From: an uncultured bacterium
Lineage (GTDB): Bacteria; Patescibacteriota; Patescibacteriia; 2-12-FULL-60-25
Length of the DNA: 8,616 nucleotides
Assembly (NCBI GenBank): GCA_937968025.1
Contig: CALBSL010000102.1
Location: forward strand, 1-8,616
Direction: 5' to 3'
Positions 1-5,794 of the stretch are shown here, in pieces. The first letter of the stretch is position 1. Each line of letters opens with the position of its first letter. A program made the translations under genes and the position numbers. Below the pieces are notes generated by a model, which ran no database searches, was not told where the DNA came from, and saw nothing but the letters and a program-made list of their open reading frames with translations.

Positions 1-87
1 CACCTCTCTGCTGATGAAGAAGTGATTTTTTGCTCGGCGAAAACCTCCCAAGGCTTCACTTCGATTCGCCAACTCATGCAGGAGTAG
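1..87 (+). CDS. C-terminal fragment of a probable P-loop GTPase (EngB/YihA-like?)
   Basis: An open frame runs in from the left edge and stops at TAG 85-87, giving 28 visible residues. They contain VIFCSAKTSQG followed by a short amphipathic helix. A beta strand ending in S-A-K, then a turn with G and a helix, is the G5 element found near the C-terminus of TRAFAC GTPases such as EngB/YihA (ribosome assembly), Der and Era. The nearness of the stop to the SAK motif fits EngB best, because Der and Era carry further domains after it. The next gene's promoter begins 5 nt after the stop. The 5' part lies outside the window, so the family call rests on one short motif and is tentative. Confidence 0.45.
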   Translation, partial: HLSADEEVIFCSAKTSQGFTSIRQLMQE

Positions 88-92
88 TCCAT

Positions 93-121
93 TTGACGAT
101 CGGAATCCACCATGGGATCGT
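93..121 (+). promoter_or_regulatory. Candidate promoter, leaderless type, for the DUF5671-like gene
   Basis: The -35 TTGACG (93-98) matches the consensus at five of six positions. After 17 bp comes GATCGT (116-121), a weak -10 that keeps the conserved A2 and T6. The ATG at 129 follows after only 7 nt, so the predicted transcript starts at or next to the start codon. No Shine-Dalgarno sequence is close to the ATG. The weak -10 makes this the least certain of the six similar promoters in the window. Confidence 0.4.
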
Positions 122-128
122 AGTTGAT

Positions 129-788
129 ATGCAAAAAGATCTTCGCGAAGCTACTTCCCATGCGCTTGAACAAGGCCTATCGCATGATGAAATTCGTACT
201 CTGCTCGAAAAAGGCGGCTGGCCCGTCGCTGAGATTGATCAGGCGTTGTCGTTATTTGTTGTCACCGATAAGCCCGTAGCGATCCCCGTCCGCTCCCCTG
301 TTCGTTTTGCAAAAGAAGGCTATCTCTATCTCATGCAAACGCTTTCGTATGTTGTGAGCTCTATCGCCTTCCTTATCCTTTGGTTTCAGTATTTGAACAC
401 CTGGTTTCCTGATCCGCTCACCACGGATAGTTATCGCCTTGAATCCACCCGCTCGCTCATCCGAACGGGACTTTCGATGCTGATTGTTGCGCTCCCCGTT
501 TTTCTCTTTGTGAGCTCGATCATCAGAAAAGATGAGGCTTCGCGTGCTGATGCCCCACAAAATACAACAAAACAAGCCGTGCTCTATCTGGGAGCCTTCG
601 TGGCTTCGTGTGCAGCCGCTATCACCCTCATGGTCACCCTTTACGCCGGCCTCAGCGGCGAAGCGACCCTTCGGTTCTTGCTGAAGGTCGTTGCTGTCCT
701 GCTGACTTGCGGTGGAACAGGCTGGATCGCCAAGCAGGAGCTCCGTACAGAAGCGTCGCGTACTTCTTCTCGCCCCTATGTCTCGTGA
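129..788 (+). CDS. Four-helix membrane protein, DUF5671-like
   Basis: This 219-residue protein is probably integral to the cytoplasmic membrane. Residues 1-43 form a soluble helical segment with the pattern 'ALEQGLSHDEIRTLLEKGGW', like the small helical N-terminal motifs that precede DUF5671 domains in CPR proteins. Four hydrophobic helices follow, at about 66-90, 112-131, 149-172 and 182-201. The loop after the first helix contains WFPDPL, which I recognise as typical of this family in Patescibacteria. The start at 129 is chosen because the frame has no earlier ATG, the upstream residues look non-coding, and a promoter sits directly before it. The gene overlaps the next one by 11 nt, so the two are probably co-transcribed. 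Function is unknown, and I see no catalytic residues. Confidence 0.75.
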   Translation: MQKDLREATSHALEQGLSHDEIRTLLEKGGWPVAEIDQALSLFVVTDKPVAIPVRSPVRFAKEGYLYLMQTLSYVVSSIAFLILWFQYLNTWFPDPLTTDSYRLESTRSLIRTGLSMLIVALPVFLFVSSIIRKDEASRADAPQNTTKQAVLYLGAFVASCAAAITLMVTLYAGLSGEATLRFLLKVVAVLLTCGGTGWIAKQELRTEASRTSSRPYVS

Positions 789-1266
789 TCGCATTATCGC
801 CGCAGCGCTTAGTGGCGTTGCCATCGTCACGGTCATTTGTGGCCTCTGGCTGGGTGGGAACCCCATAAGCGCTCGCAAAGAACGGCGCGATTCGGAGCGG
901 AGCATGCAACTCTCCCAGACCGCATCACTTCTTCATACCACCTATACTGAACGCCTCACCCTGCCGACGAGCACGGAAGCGTACCTTGATTTGCGCGCCA
1001 AAAACCCAAACGGCCTCGCCATGGCTTCCATAAGCGAAGTCCCGGACTATCGCTGGTTGAACAGCGATACCTACGAGCTCTGCATGACGTTTGAAACAGC
1101 GTCAAACCGTCCTCTATCTGGCCTCACACGTCCAGCGCTCACACCTGAAGAAAGCCCGGATTTTTGGGCGCATGCCGCTGGACGCACCTGCTACCTCAGC
1201 CGCCTCCCAAGTTGGGTCATGCAAGATGCTGCCACGCGCGCCAGCAGCACACGGCCGAAACCTTGA
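778..1266 (+). CDS. Single-pass membrane protein, partner of the DUF5671-like gene
   Basis: This 162-residue protein has one N-terminal transmembrane helix (about 7-25) after MSRDR. A short positively charged stretch (33-41, KERRDSER) follows, then a soluble domain, so it is likely anchored in the membrane, but the topology is not certain. The soluble part contains DYRWLNSDTYELCMTFE (90-106) and FWAHAAGRTCY (129-139). Cysteines 102 and 138 could form a disulfide if the domain is outside the cell. Similar proteins with a 'tYeLC..Fe' core often lie next to DUF5671 genes in CPR genomes, as far as I recall. ATG 778 is chosen because the frame upstream of it overlaps the preceding membrane protein and looks non-coding. 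I see no Shine-Dalgarno sequence; translation may be coupled through the 11-nt overlap. Function is unknown. Confidence 0.7.
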   Translation: MSRDRIIAAALSGVAIVTVICGLWLGGNPISARKERRDSERSMQLSQTASLLHTTYTERLTLPTSTEAYLDLRAKNPNGLAMASISEVPDYRWLNSDTYELCMTFETASNRPLSGLTRPALTPEESPDFWAHAAGRTCYLSRLPSWVMQDAATRASSTRPKP

Positions 1267-1291
1267 TTTTCGCCCCCCACCCTGGTACAAC
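1263..1291 (+). promoter_or_regulatory. Candidate promoter, leaderless type, for the 164-aa hypothetical gene
   Basis: TTGATT (1263-1268), a 17-bp spacer and TACAAC (1286-1291) are followed by exactly 6 nt and then ATG 1298. The -35 overlaps the TGA stop of the preceding gene (1264-1266). The -10 hexamer and the 6-nt gap are the same as before relA at 2175-2187. No Shine-Dalgarno sequence is present, so a leaderless message is predicted. Confidence 0.55.
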
Positions 1292-1297
1292 CACGGT

Positions 1298-1792
1298 ATG
1301 CAACCCATCGTCACACTTACCCTCCCACTTGATGACGCACGAGAGCTCTATCGAGCCCTTATTCTGCGGTATTTCGTAGAGGATACGTTGCGACGAGAAC
1401 GGGGTTTGGAGCCGATTTCTCTCCCGGTTCTCGCGGAACGGATCGAAAAAACCCTTGGCCTCTCTCAAGATCAGATCCAAAACGAAACAAAGCGTGTCGA
1501 AGATGAACTCTGGCAACAGGCCTGGCTCTCCTTCACGGATGAGTGGGCTTGGCACCGCGCAAAACAAGATATCTTGAAAGAGCTCGCGCCAGCAGATCAC
1601 GCACGATTTACCCCCGAAGAACTCGAAAAGCTCACCGAACACCGGTACGAATCAAAGCTTGAACACTACCTGAAGGAGGTCGAGCTTCCAGGACATGAAT
1701 CAGGAGGTACGTGCGAGTGGCCCGCCTCTAGCAACGCTTCCTCGAAAAATCTCAAGAACAAAGGCCTAAAAAAACCCTCGCGAAATGCGTAG
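1298..1792 (+). CDS. Hypothetical acidic helical protein, 164 aa
   Basis: I do not recognise this protein. It is soluble, with no signal peptide or membrane segment, and rich in Glu, Leu and Arg; residues from about 10 to 135 look mainly alpha-helical, with possible coiled-coil stretches (for example QNETKRVEDELWQQAW). The last 30 residues are Ser/Asn/Lys-rich and probably disordered. The final seven codons and the TAG stop (1790-1792) are also the left arm, loop and part of the right arm of a transcription terminator, so the C-terminal KKPSRNA is dictated partly by RNA structure. ATG 1298 is chosen over earlier in-frame starts because it lies 6 nt after a good -10 element and because the upstream extension runs antisense-like through the preceding gene. 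It is convergent with the small membrane protein gene that follows. Confidence 0.65.
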   Translation: MQPIVTLTLPLDDARELYRALILRYFVEDTLRRERGLEPISLPVLAERIEKTLGLSQDQIQNETKRVEDELWQQAWLSFTDEWAWHRAKQDILKELAPADHARFTPEELEKLTEHRYESKLEHYLKEVELPGHESGGTCEWPASSNASSKNLKNKGLKKPSRNA

Positions 1793-1800
1793 GGTTTTTT
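1769..1800. terminator. Bidirectional terminator between convergent genes
   Basis: AAAAAACCCT-CGC (1769-1781) pairs with GCG-T-AGGGTTTTTT (1787-1800) around a GAAAT loop, with a single bulged T at 1790. The top strand ends in a T run, and the bottom strand also reads into a run of seven T, so it can act both ways. The + gene's TAG (1790-1792) lies inside the right arm, and the - gene's TAA (1801-1799) overlaps the distal T run. Confidence 0.85.
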
Positions 1801-2104
1801 AGAGCCTTCCCGCCGGACGAAAGAGTCTCGCGAGCGGCTCAGGGACGCTCAGCCCCGCCTCCAGACCGGTATAGGCATCAGACCAATACCCCGTCAATGA
1901 TCCCAGACTTACCTCATTGGAAGGGACAGGAGGCAAAAACAGTTTCAGACCAATCGCCGTAAACGCGTAAAGAGCAAAAAAACTCCCTAGCGCGACTTTC
2001 ATCATCGCCGTATCTTCGCACACAAATATCCCTCCTTCATACAGGGCGATGGCCGCACCAAGAACGAGAGCGACGAGCAAAATCAAGACGATCGTAAGTA
2101 TCAC
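1799..2104 (-). CDS. Small two-helix membrane protein, 101 aa
   Basis: This is an unrecognised small protein with two clear hydrophobic helices, at about residues 2-22 (LTIVLILLVALVLG core) and 35-57 (ALGSFFALYAFTAIG core). A Pro-rich hinge (LPPVP) and a soluble tail of some 40 residues follow. No ATG exists in this part of the frame. GTG 2104 is chosen because a TTGCGA-17-TAGAGT promoter sits 6 nt before it; GTG 2110 is possible but lies only 1 nt beyond the -10 hexamer. A third option is GTG 2023, preceded by a perfect AAGGAGG (2037-2031) at 7 nt, which would remove the first helix and leave 74 residues. The gene is divergent from relA and ends in a shared terminator. Function is unknown. 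Confidence 0.6.
   Translation of the reverse strand: MILTIVLILLVALVLGAAIALYEGGIFVCEDTAMMKVALGSFFALYAFTAIGLKLFLPPVPSNEVSLGSLTGYWSDAYTGLEAGLSVPEPLARLFRPAGRL
2031..2037 (-). promoter_or_regulatory. Strong internal Shine-Dalgarno sequence before GTG 2023
   Basis: AAGGAGG on the minus strand lies 7 nt before an in-frame GTG (2023-2021) inside the two-helix membrane protein gene. It is the best anti-16S match I found near any possible start in the window. It could drive a shorter, single-helix product, or it may be chance coding of Glu-Gly-Gly. Confidence 0.35.
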
Positions 2105-2110
2105 GAGCAC

Positions 2111-2139
2111 ACTCTAGCGCCCCCGTTTCAACCTCGCAA
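2111..2139 (-). promoter_or_regulatory. Candidate promoter, leaderless type, for the two-helix membrane protein
   Basis: On the minus strand TTGCGA (2139-2134), a 17-bp spacer and TAGAGT (2116-2111) precede GTG 2104 by 6 nt. The same -35 hexamer, TTGCGA, with the same spacing is found before prmC. This geometry is the main reason for choosing GTG 2104. Confidence 0.45.
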
Positions 2140-2150
2140 CCCAGCAACAC

Positions 2151-2180
2151 TTGCAGAGAAACGAGGTTCTTTGCTACAAC
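2151..2180 (+). promoter_or_regulatory. Candidate promoter, leaderless type, for relA/spoT
   Basis: TTGCAG (2151-2156), an 18-bp spacer and TACAAC (2175-2180) are followed by AAAACT and then ATG 2187. The predicted first transcribed base is the A of the ATG. It lies back to back with the divergent promoter at 2111-2139, with 11 bp between the two -35 hexamers. Confidence 0.5.
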
Positions 2181-2186
2181 AAAACT

Positions 2187-3698
2187 ATGGACTCCGCCAA
2201 CCATCTCCCGGTAAAAAAACCGCAAAGCATAGATGATCTCTGTGCATTTTTGACGCGCCTCCATCCTCAGGCAAACATCGACCTCGTGCGTCGAGCCTAT
2301 GTTTTTGCTGAACAGGCTCATCGTGGGCAAACACGCTCTAGCGGAGAACCGTATATCATCCATCCGTTAGCAGCTGCGTACACCCTCGCAGAAATGCACT
2401 TGGATGAATCTATTCTTGCTGCAACCCTGCTGCACGATGTTCCTGAAGATACAGAACGCACGCTTGAAGATATCGAGCGGGAATTCGGTGCTGATATTGC
2501 CTCCATGGTTGGCGGGATTACCAAGCTTGGAAAGATAAAATACCGTGGGATGGATCGCTATATTGAGAACCTTCGCAAAATGTTCTTAGCCATGGCGGCA
2601 GATGTACGTGTGGTGTTTATCAAATTTGCCGATCGACTCCACAACCTGCAGACCCTGCAGCACGTACCACAAAAAAAGCAGTTTCGCATCGCCCTCGAAT
2701 CCCTCGAAATCTACGCACCAATCGCCAACCGACTTGGTATGGGAGACATGAAAGGTCGACTCGAAGATGAGGCCTTTCAGTACGTCCTCCCAAAGGAATA
2801 CGAATGGGTGAGCGGACTCGCTCGTACCACCACCGCAGCAAAACAAGCGTATCTCGAGCGAGTCATGGAAACGGCCCGCGACATCGTGCAGGGCATGGGG
2901 GTGCATGATGTGGTGGTGCAAGGCCGCGCGAAACACCTCTATTCGCTCTATAAGAAGCTTTTGAAGTGTGAGCGCAATATCAACCGTATTTACGATATTA
3001 TCGCGGTACGGATCATTGTACGGTCCGTAGGCGACTGTTATGCAGCACTTGGCGCTATCCATAGCACCTGGACACCCCTCAAAGGCAGAATCAAGGACTA
3101 CATCGCCCAGCCTAAGCCAAACGGCTATCGCTCCCTGCACACAACGGTGTTCTGCGCTGATGGGGAGATCGTCGAGTTCCAGATTCGTACCCGTGAAATG
3201 CATGAGGCGAACGAATACGGTATCGCCGCGCATTGGTCATATGACGAACAAAAACTAAAGAAACAATCAAAAAATATCCCTGCGTGGGTCCAAGACCTCG
3301 CCACCATCCAACAGGAACTCGCCGATAAAAAAGAGTACCTGCGCTCTCTTGAAGAGCTCAAGATCGACGTGTTCCATGACCGTATTTTCCTCTTTACGCC
3401 AAAGGGAGACGTGATTGATCTCCCTGAAGACAGCACCTGTATCGACTTTGCGTATGCAATCCATACGGATATTGGGAACACGGCAGTTGCGGCCAAAATC
3501 AATGAAGAGCATGTAAAGCTGGATACTCCCCTGAAAAATGGGGATATGGTGGAAATCATGGTAGATAAATCCCGAAAGAAACCGAACAGCGAATGGCTCG
3601 ATACAGCCAAAACACGCCATGCTCGGCAAAAAATTCGTCAGTACTCTCGTAGCGGGCTTCGTTCCTGGATTCAGGACATTATTCCGAGAGCAAAATAA
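2187..3698 (+). CDS. rel: Bifunctional-type (p)ppGpp synthetase/hydrolase (Rel), short form
   Basis: This 503-residue cytosolic enzyme makes and degrades the stringent-response alarmone (p)ppGpp. The N-terminal HD hydrolase domain (about 30-190) keeps its metal ligands: H59 in YIIHP, H83-D84 in LLHDVPEDT, and D149 in FADRLHN. The synthetase domain (about 220-350) has KHLYSLYKK, RIYDIIAVR, PKPNGYRSLHTT and EFQIRT. R301-I-K-D304 is the RXKD motif of bifunctional Rel/SpoT enzymes; monofunctional RelA has EXDD there. A TGS domain follows (about 395-460, IFLFTPKGDVIDLP). The protein ends about 40 residues later, without the helical, zinc-finger and ACT regions of full-length Rel (usually 700 residues or more). 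The stop lies in a strong terminator, so this looks like a natural end and not a frameshift. ATG 2187 is preferred to TTG 2151, which falls in the promoter. Confidence 0.93.
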   Translation: MDSANHLPVKKPQSIDDLCAFLTRLHPQANIDLVRRAYVFAEQAHRGQTRSSGEPYIIHPLAAAYTLAEMHLDESILAATLLHDVPEDTERTLEDIEREFGADIASMVGGITKLGKIKYRGMDRYIENLRKMFLAMAADVRVVFIKFADRLHNLQTLQHVPQKKQFRIALESLEIYAPIANRLGMGDMKGRLEDEAFQYVLPKEYEWVSGLARTTTAAKQAYLERVMETARDIVQGMGVHDVVVQGRAKHLYSLYKKLLKCERNINRIYDIIAVRIIVRSVGDCYAALGAIHSTWTPLKGRIKDYIAQPKPNGYRSLHTTVFCADGEIVEFQIRTREMHEANEYGIAAHWSYDEQKLKKQSKNIPAWVQDLATIQQELADKKEYLRSLEELKIDVFHDRIFLFTPKGDVIDLPEDSTCIDFAYAIHTDIGNTAVAAKINEEHVKLDTPLKNGDMVEIMVDKSRKKPNSEWLDTAKTRHARQKIRQYSRSGLRSWIQDIIPRAK

Positions 3699-3728
3699 AC
3701 AACCAGCGCTCAGCGCTGGTTGTTTATT
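3694..3728. terminator. Strong bidirectional terminator between rel and parB
   Basis: Arms 3694-3710 and 3712-3728 are perfect 17-bp inverted repeats (core ACCAGCGCT / AGCGCTGGT). In practice this is a 15-bp stem with a CTCAG loop, flanked by A-rich and T-rich ends. The rel TAA (3696-3698) is in the left arm, and the parB TAA (3730-3728) begins at the end of the right arm. It serves both converging genes. Confidence 0.88.
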
Positions 3729-4717
3729 TATTCGTGCAGCTTATCGAGAATAGCCTGGAGTTCTTCATCCGAATAGAATCGGAGTCGGATCTCACCGTTC
3801 CCCGTATCTTTGCGATGAATTTTTACTTTACACTGGAGGTAGGTACGAATAGATTCCTCTGCCGCGCGTACGTTTGGGTCTAAATGGCGGCGTGGTCGCG
3901 ACCGACGCGTCTGTACCTCCTCTTCGGCTTGTCGCACCGTGTATCGGCTAGCGACCATCGCTTCGAAGAGCTGTGCACGCTCCGTTTCCGACTCAATCGA
4001 GAGCAGCGTACGCGCATTCGAAAATGAGAGTTTTCCTTCGAGTAACGCCTGCTGCATAGCATCGGGCAGCTGCAGGAGGCGCAACGTATTGGAGATCTGC
4101 GAACGGCTCTTCCCTACCTTCTTCGCGATATCTTCTTGCGTGAGTCCAAAAATGCGATGAAGCTCGTCGTAGGCCTGCGCTTCTTCAATGGGATTCAGAT
4201 CCTGGCGCTGAATGTTTTCAATAAGCGCGAGTTCGAGCTGTTCTTGTTCCGAAGCCTCACGAATCACCGCTGGAATCACCGGGAGACCGGCCAGGGTCGC
4301 GGCGCGCAAACGACGTTCACCCGCGATTAAGCGGAACTTTCCACCCCCCAGGCGAGACACGAGCACAGGCTGCAAAATACCGTGCAACTTTACGCTCGCA
4401 ATCAGATCATCCATCATCCCATGATCAAAATGCCGTCGAGGCTGATGAGGATTTGCTTCGATCATCTGCACCGGGATATCTGAGGCTGAAGGGCGGCCCT
4501 CACTTGGAAGCGGTGCGACCAATCCGGAACCCAAGGTTCGCGCTTTTGGAGGCGGGCCCGCAACCGCTGACTTCGTCGCAACCGGAACGGCGGGTGCCTG
4601 GGGTGACGCATCTGAAGAAGCGGGCGCTGAAGAAGCCTCAGAAGAAGCAGACGCTTGTTTCGTTGGGATCAGGGCACCGAGCCCACGTCCCAACCCCGAC
4701 TGTTTACTCATAATCAT
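3728..4717 (-). CDS. parB: Chromosome partitioning protein ParB (CTP-dependent DNA clamp)
   Basis: ParB binds parS near the origin, spreads as a CTP-switched sliding clamp and stimulates ParA, moving sister origins apart. The N-terminus has GLGRGLGALIP (8-18), the ParA-stimulating peptide seen in Spo0J/ParB. An Ala/Ser/Pro-rich linker follows (about 21-78). The ParB/Srx CTPase domain comes next, with GERR (133-136) and ENIQR (167-171), both intact CTP-contact motifs. A helix-turn-helix (about 191-213, LTQEDIAKKVGKSRSQIS) and a C-terminal dimerisation region complete the 329 residues, a normal length. ATG 4717 overlaps the parA stop as ATGA, pointing to translational coupling. ATG 4711 two codons later gives the more usual MSKQSGLGRG start and cannot be excluded. 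No parS-like palindrome was found in the window. Confidence 0.95.
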   Translation of the reverse strand: MIMSKQSGLGRGLGALIPTKQASASSEASSAPASSDASPQAPAVPVATKSAVAGPPPKARTLGSGLVAPLPSEGRPSASDIPVQMIEANPHQPRRHFDHGMMDDLIASVKLHGILQPVLVSRLGGGKFRLIAGERRLRAATLAGLPVIPAVIREASEQEQLELALIENIQRQDLNPIEEAQAYDELHRIFGLTQEDIAKKVGKSRSQISNTLRLLQLPDAMQQALLEGKLSFSNARTLLSIESETERAQLFEAMVASRYTVRQAEEEVQTRRSRPRRHLDPNVRAAEESIRTYLQCKVKIHRKDTGNGEIRLRFYSDEELQAILDKLHE

Positions 4718-5502
4718 AGAGCGCGGATAGTGAGGCCATCGAGTTCACGTTCGATTATTTCCTGGGCTAACCGTTCATAGGCTTTCGCTCCTTTTGATCC
4801 TGGATCAAACTGGGCAATCGTACGACCAAAAGAAGGCGCCTCTGCCAAACGAACATTTCGTGGGATCACGGACTGGAAAATGGTGTTGGGGAAATACTTA
4901 TAAAGCTCCTGCAGCACATCGTCTGACAACTTTGTGCGACCATCATACATGGTTATCACGGCGCCTAACACCCCAAGGTCAGGACGAAGCCCTTCTTTCA
5001 CGAGTTTTACGGTTTCAAGGAGCTGGCCTAGACCTTCAAGAGCGTAGTATTCCGCTTGTACAGGGATCAAAATTTCGTCGCCAGCTACCAGGCCATTGAG
5101 CGTGATGAGTCCGAGTGTTGGCGGGCAATCAATTAAAATAAAGTCGTAGTCGTTGCGAACTTCCATGAGCGCATCACGAAGACGGAACTCACGGCGGTCC
5201 ATATCAACCAACTCAATGTTCAGCCCAGCGAGATCCGCCGTTGATGGCGCAACACGCAACAGATCATGCCCGGTTTCAAGGACCACATCGCGCATGTTCG
5301 CTTGCGAGAGAACGGATTGATACACCCCTCGCTCCAATGAACGGTGGTCGATTCCGAGTCCAGAGGTGGCATTTGCTTGAGGGTCAAGATCGACAAGCAA
5401 TACAAACTTCCCCATTTCCGCCAGATAGGCGCCAAGGTTGATAGCGGTCGTGGTTTTTCCCACGCCGCCTTTTTGGTTCACGATAGAAATGAGACGAGCC
5501 AT
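4714..5502 (-). CDS. parA: Chromosome partitioning ATPase ParA (Soj)
   Basis: This 262-residue MinD/ParA-type P-loop ATPase forms ATP-bound dimers on the nucleoid and pulls ParB-parS complexes. The deviant Walker A is KGGVGKTT (11-18) with the signature lysine at 11. The A' motif is DLDPQ (38-42) and Walker B is FILIDCPP (121-128). PRNVRLAEAPSFG (214-226) is the conserved C-terminal region of chromosomal ParA/Soj. The protein has no N-terminal DNA-binding extension, so it is the chromosomal (Soj, type Ib-like) form rather than the P1-plasmid type. ATG 5502 is chosen because the family starts at MARLISIVNQKGG and a GAGG (5515-5512) lies 9 nt upstream; the frame continues 15 codons further without family similarity. 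It is first in a parA-parB operon with a 4-nt overlap. Confidence 0.96.
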   Translation of the reverse strand: MARLISIVNQKGGVGKTTTAINLGAYLAEMGKFVLLVDLDPQANATSGLGIDHRSLERGVYQSVLSQANMRDVVLETGHDLLRVAPSTADLAGLNIELVDMDRREFRLRDALMEVRNDYDFILIDCPPTLGLITLNGLVAGDEILIPVQAEYYALEGLGQLLETVKLVKEGLRPDLGVLGAVITMYDGRTKLSDDVLQELYKYFPNTIFQSVIPRNVRLAEAPSFGRTIAQFDPGSKGAKAYERLAQEIIERELDGLTIRAL

Positions 5503-5518
5503 ACCAAAGATCCTCACG

Positions 5519-5547
5519 AGTGTACCTTCCCCCCTCGTTGCGAGCAA
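5519..5547 (-). promoter_or_regulatory. Candidate parAB promoter
   Basis: On the minus strand TTGCTC (5547-5542), a 17-bp spacer and TACACT (5524-5519) lie upstream of parA. A start 7 nt on (about 5512) would leave a leader of only about 10 nt and would remove most of the GAGG at 5515-5512. So either this promoter makes a near-leaderless message, or another start site exists and the GAGG is used. Confidence 0.35.
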
Positions 5548-5598
5548 GCGAGATGATTTTTCGGCGATTCTGTTTGATTTTGCCCGCGCGTCCTACGC

Positions 5599-5622
5599 AA
5601 AAGACCGCTTGATAGCGGTCTT
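5599..5622 (-). terminator. Terminator of tRNA-Val
   Basis: On the minus strand, 8 nt after the tRNA CCA end, a perfect 9-bp stem (AAGACCGCT / AGCGGTCTT) with a 4-nt ATCA loop is followed by a run of four T. It is a short but plausible intrinsic terminator that separates the tRNA from the parAB promoter. Confidence 0.7.
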
Positions 5623-5630
5623 ATTGGCGA

Positions 5631-5707
5631 TGGTGGGCGTTGGAGGATTCGAACCTCCGACCTTTCGAATGTGAATCGAACGCTCTAACCAACTGAGCTA
5701 AACGCCC
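5631..5707 (-). tRNA. tRNA-Val (anticodon CAC)
   Basis: The 77-nt minus-strand sequence folds into a complete cloverleaf. The acceptor stem GGGCGTT/AACGCCC, D stem GCTC/GAGC, anticodon stem TTCGA/TCGAA, and T stem GGAGG/CCTCC with loop TTCGAAT are all fully paired. The anticodon loop TTCACAT gives CAC, which reads GUG (valine). The discriminator is A and the CCA tail is encoded. There is no intron and no long variable arm. It has its own promoter and terminator. Confidence 0.97.
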
Positions 5708-5731
5708 CTACCCAGACTCCTGAGCGTCCAA

Positions 5732-5760
5732 ATTGTAGCGGATCTACCGCTCGTTGGCAA
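5732..5760 (-). promoter_or_regulatory. Promoter of tRNA-Val
   Basis: TTGCCA (5760-5755), a 17-bp spacer and TACAAT (5737-5732) match the sigma-70 consensus at five of six positions in each hexamer. The predicted start, near 5725, leaves a leader of about 18 nt before the tRNA. Its form can be judged without reference to any start codon, so it serves as an internal reference for the other promoters here. Confidence 0.75.
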
Positions 5761-5794
5761 GAGAGCCTGTGGGCCAAGATCTCCTTGAAACATC

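Noticed and set aside
30..128. Longer N-terminus of the DUF5671-like gene from TTG 30
   Set aside because: It overlaps the GTPase tail that ends at 87, contains the promoter, and has no ATG before 129.
712..777. Earlier ATG for the single-pass membrane protein
   Set aside because: It would add 22 polar residues before the N-terminal helix and a 77-nt overlap with the upstream coding region; ATG 778 gives a natural membrane anchor.
252..905. Antisense open frame across the first two membrane genes
   Set aside because: It lies opposite two overlapping genes with clear membrane helices; its product is Arg/Ser-rich and featureless.
1091..1297. Earlier ATG for the 164-aa protein
   Set aside because: The extension is out-of-frame reading of the previous gene and the sequence looks non-coding; ATG 1298 has the promoter.
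2151..2186. TTG start for Rel
   Set aside because: The TTG is the first half of the likely -35 element, and the added 12 residues do not resemble the family.
2586..3233. Long antisense open frame within rel
   Set aside because: It is a shadow of the Rel coding frame, with no domain, no sensible start signal and atypical Cys/His content.
3728..5502. parS site near parAB
   Set aside because: I looked for the TGTTTCACGTGAAACA-type palindrome here and elsewhere in the window and found no convincing match; parS may lie outside.
5503..5547. Fifteen-residue extension of ParA
   Set aside because: ParA/Soj proteins begin right before the IVNQKGGVGKTT strand; the extension covers the promoter and the GAGG.
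5738..5750. GCGG-ATCTA-CCGC hairpin as terminator of the EDR1-like gene
   Set aside because: It has a 4-bp stem without a T run and lies in the spacer of the tRNA promoter.
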